Below are positions 63,783 through 64,000 of a DNA stretch of 64,000 nt, one piece after another. The notes under the pieces are model-generated. The model did not search any database. It was not told where the DNA came from and worked only from the letters and a program-made list of their open reading frames with translations. This stretch comes from Ruegeria lacuscaerulensis (GTDB lineage Bacteria > Pseudomonadota > Alphaproteobacteria > Rhodobacterales > Rhodobacteraceae), in contig NZ_WQGO01000005.1 of the NCBI RefSeq assembly GCF_013034685.1, positions 186,001 through 250,000 on the forward strand, read 5' to 3'. Every line of letters begins with the position of its first letter. The stretch's first letter is position 1. Both the position numbers and the translations under genes were made by a program.

Positions 63783-64000
63783 ATGGCCGATCTTGCCTAT
63801 TACCTGCGGATTTCCAATCACCTGGCAGGCAACCTCGACATCAAGTCCGCTTTACGCTCGGTCAAGTCCGAGATCGACCGCATTTTGCAGGTCGATCACC
63901 TTGACGTGTGCCTGGTTGACGACAAGGGAAACTGGAACACCAGCTACGAGGTCGGTCTGCGCACCAGTTGGAGCCGCACGCGCGCGCCTGTCGAGGTTTC
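63783..64000 (+). CDS. GAF-domain protein, 5' part only (runs off right edge)
   Basis: The first 72 codons of an open frame with no stop before the window end. It starts MADLAYYLRISNHLAGNLDI and continues KSALRSVKSEIDRILQVDHL then DVCLVDDKGNWNTSYEVGL, the first helix and strands of a GAF sensor domain (small-ligand binding). Whether it ends in a histidine kinase, an HTH or something else cannot be seen. Divergent from the sugar importer, so it may be its regulator. Weak ribosome site. Confidence 0.7.
   Translation, partial: MADLAYYLRISNHLAGNLDIKSALRSVKSEIDRILQVDHLDVCLVDDKGNWNTSYEVGLRTSWSRTRAPVEV

Overview
The window is high-GC, gene-dense chromosomal DNA that looks like a marine alphaproteobacterium of the Rhodobacteraceae (Roseobacter group). 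The support is the protein style (SapC-type proteins, PrtD-type and LapB-like type I secretion, Mce/Mla transporter with a STAS-fused permease), overlapping start/stop codons and the lack of insertion sequences. This taxonomic view is inference; no rRNA, tRNA, CRISPR array, IS element or prophage was seen.

Layout: (1) 1-6 kb: the end of a malate/lactate-type dehydrogenase, a YceI-cytochrome c fusion divergent from an ECF sigma/anti-sigma pair, an HTH protein with a palindrome over its start, and a LysR regulator divergent from a phytanoyl-CoA-type dioxygenase. (2) 6-13 kb: nucleotide-sugar genes for surface polysaccharide (ugd, gmd, fcl, manC-type, galU), interrupted by a phage-tail-like DUF2793 gene. 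They would supply UDP-glucuronate, GDP-mannose, GDP-fucose and UDP-glucose; no glycosyltransferase lies in the window. (3) 13.4-18.9 kb: an oligopeptide ABC importer operon (binding protein, two permeases, one double-ATPase protein). (4) 19.3-21.6 kb: queC-queD-queE-queF for 7-deazaguanine/queuosine precursors, preceded by what looks like a preQ1-I riboswitch. (5) 21.7-25.7 kb: a cyo-type quinol oxidase operon. (6) 25.7-30.8 kb: two adjacent CrcB fluoride channels, an FMN glutamate-synthase-like protein and a second ECF sigma factor coupled to a membrane VWA protein. (7) 30.8-34.7 kb: an Mla/Mce lipid transport operon. (8) 34.9-39.1 kb: a sulfatase-superfamily hydrolase and a two-component system.

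(9) 39.1-53.9 kb is the most distinctive block. A 1291-residue Ig-repeat adhesin is followed on the same strand by SapC, TolC, a C39-like ABC exporter and an HlyD adaptor. Divergent from it is a secreted protein combining a propeller-like region, RTX repeats and a dockerin-like tail. A second, PrtD-type exporter and adaptor pair follows. The adhesin promoter region shares an 18/21-base motif with DNA upstream of galU, which suggests joint control of matrix protein and polysaccharide. (10) 54.2-58.3 kb: a two-gene unit of unknown function, a SWIM zinc-finger protein overlapping a large helical-repeat protein. (11) 58.3-64 kb: a sugar ABC importer operon with an SMP-30/gluconolactonase gene, divergent from a GAF-domain gene that runs off the right edge. 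Paired palindromes and a good sigma-70 promoter lie between them.
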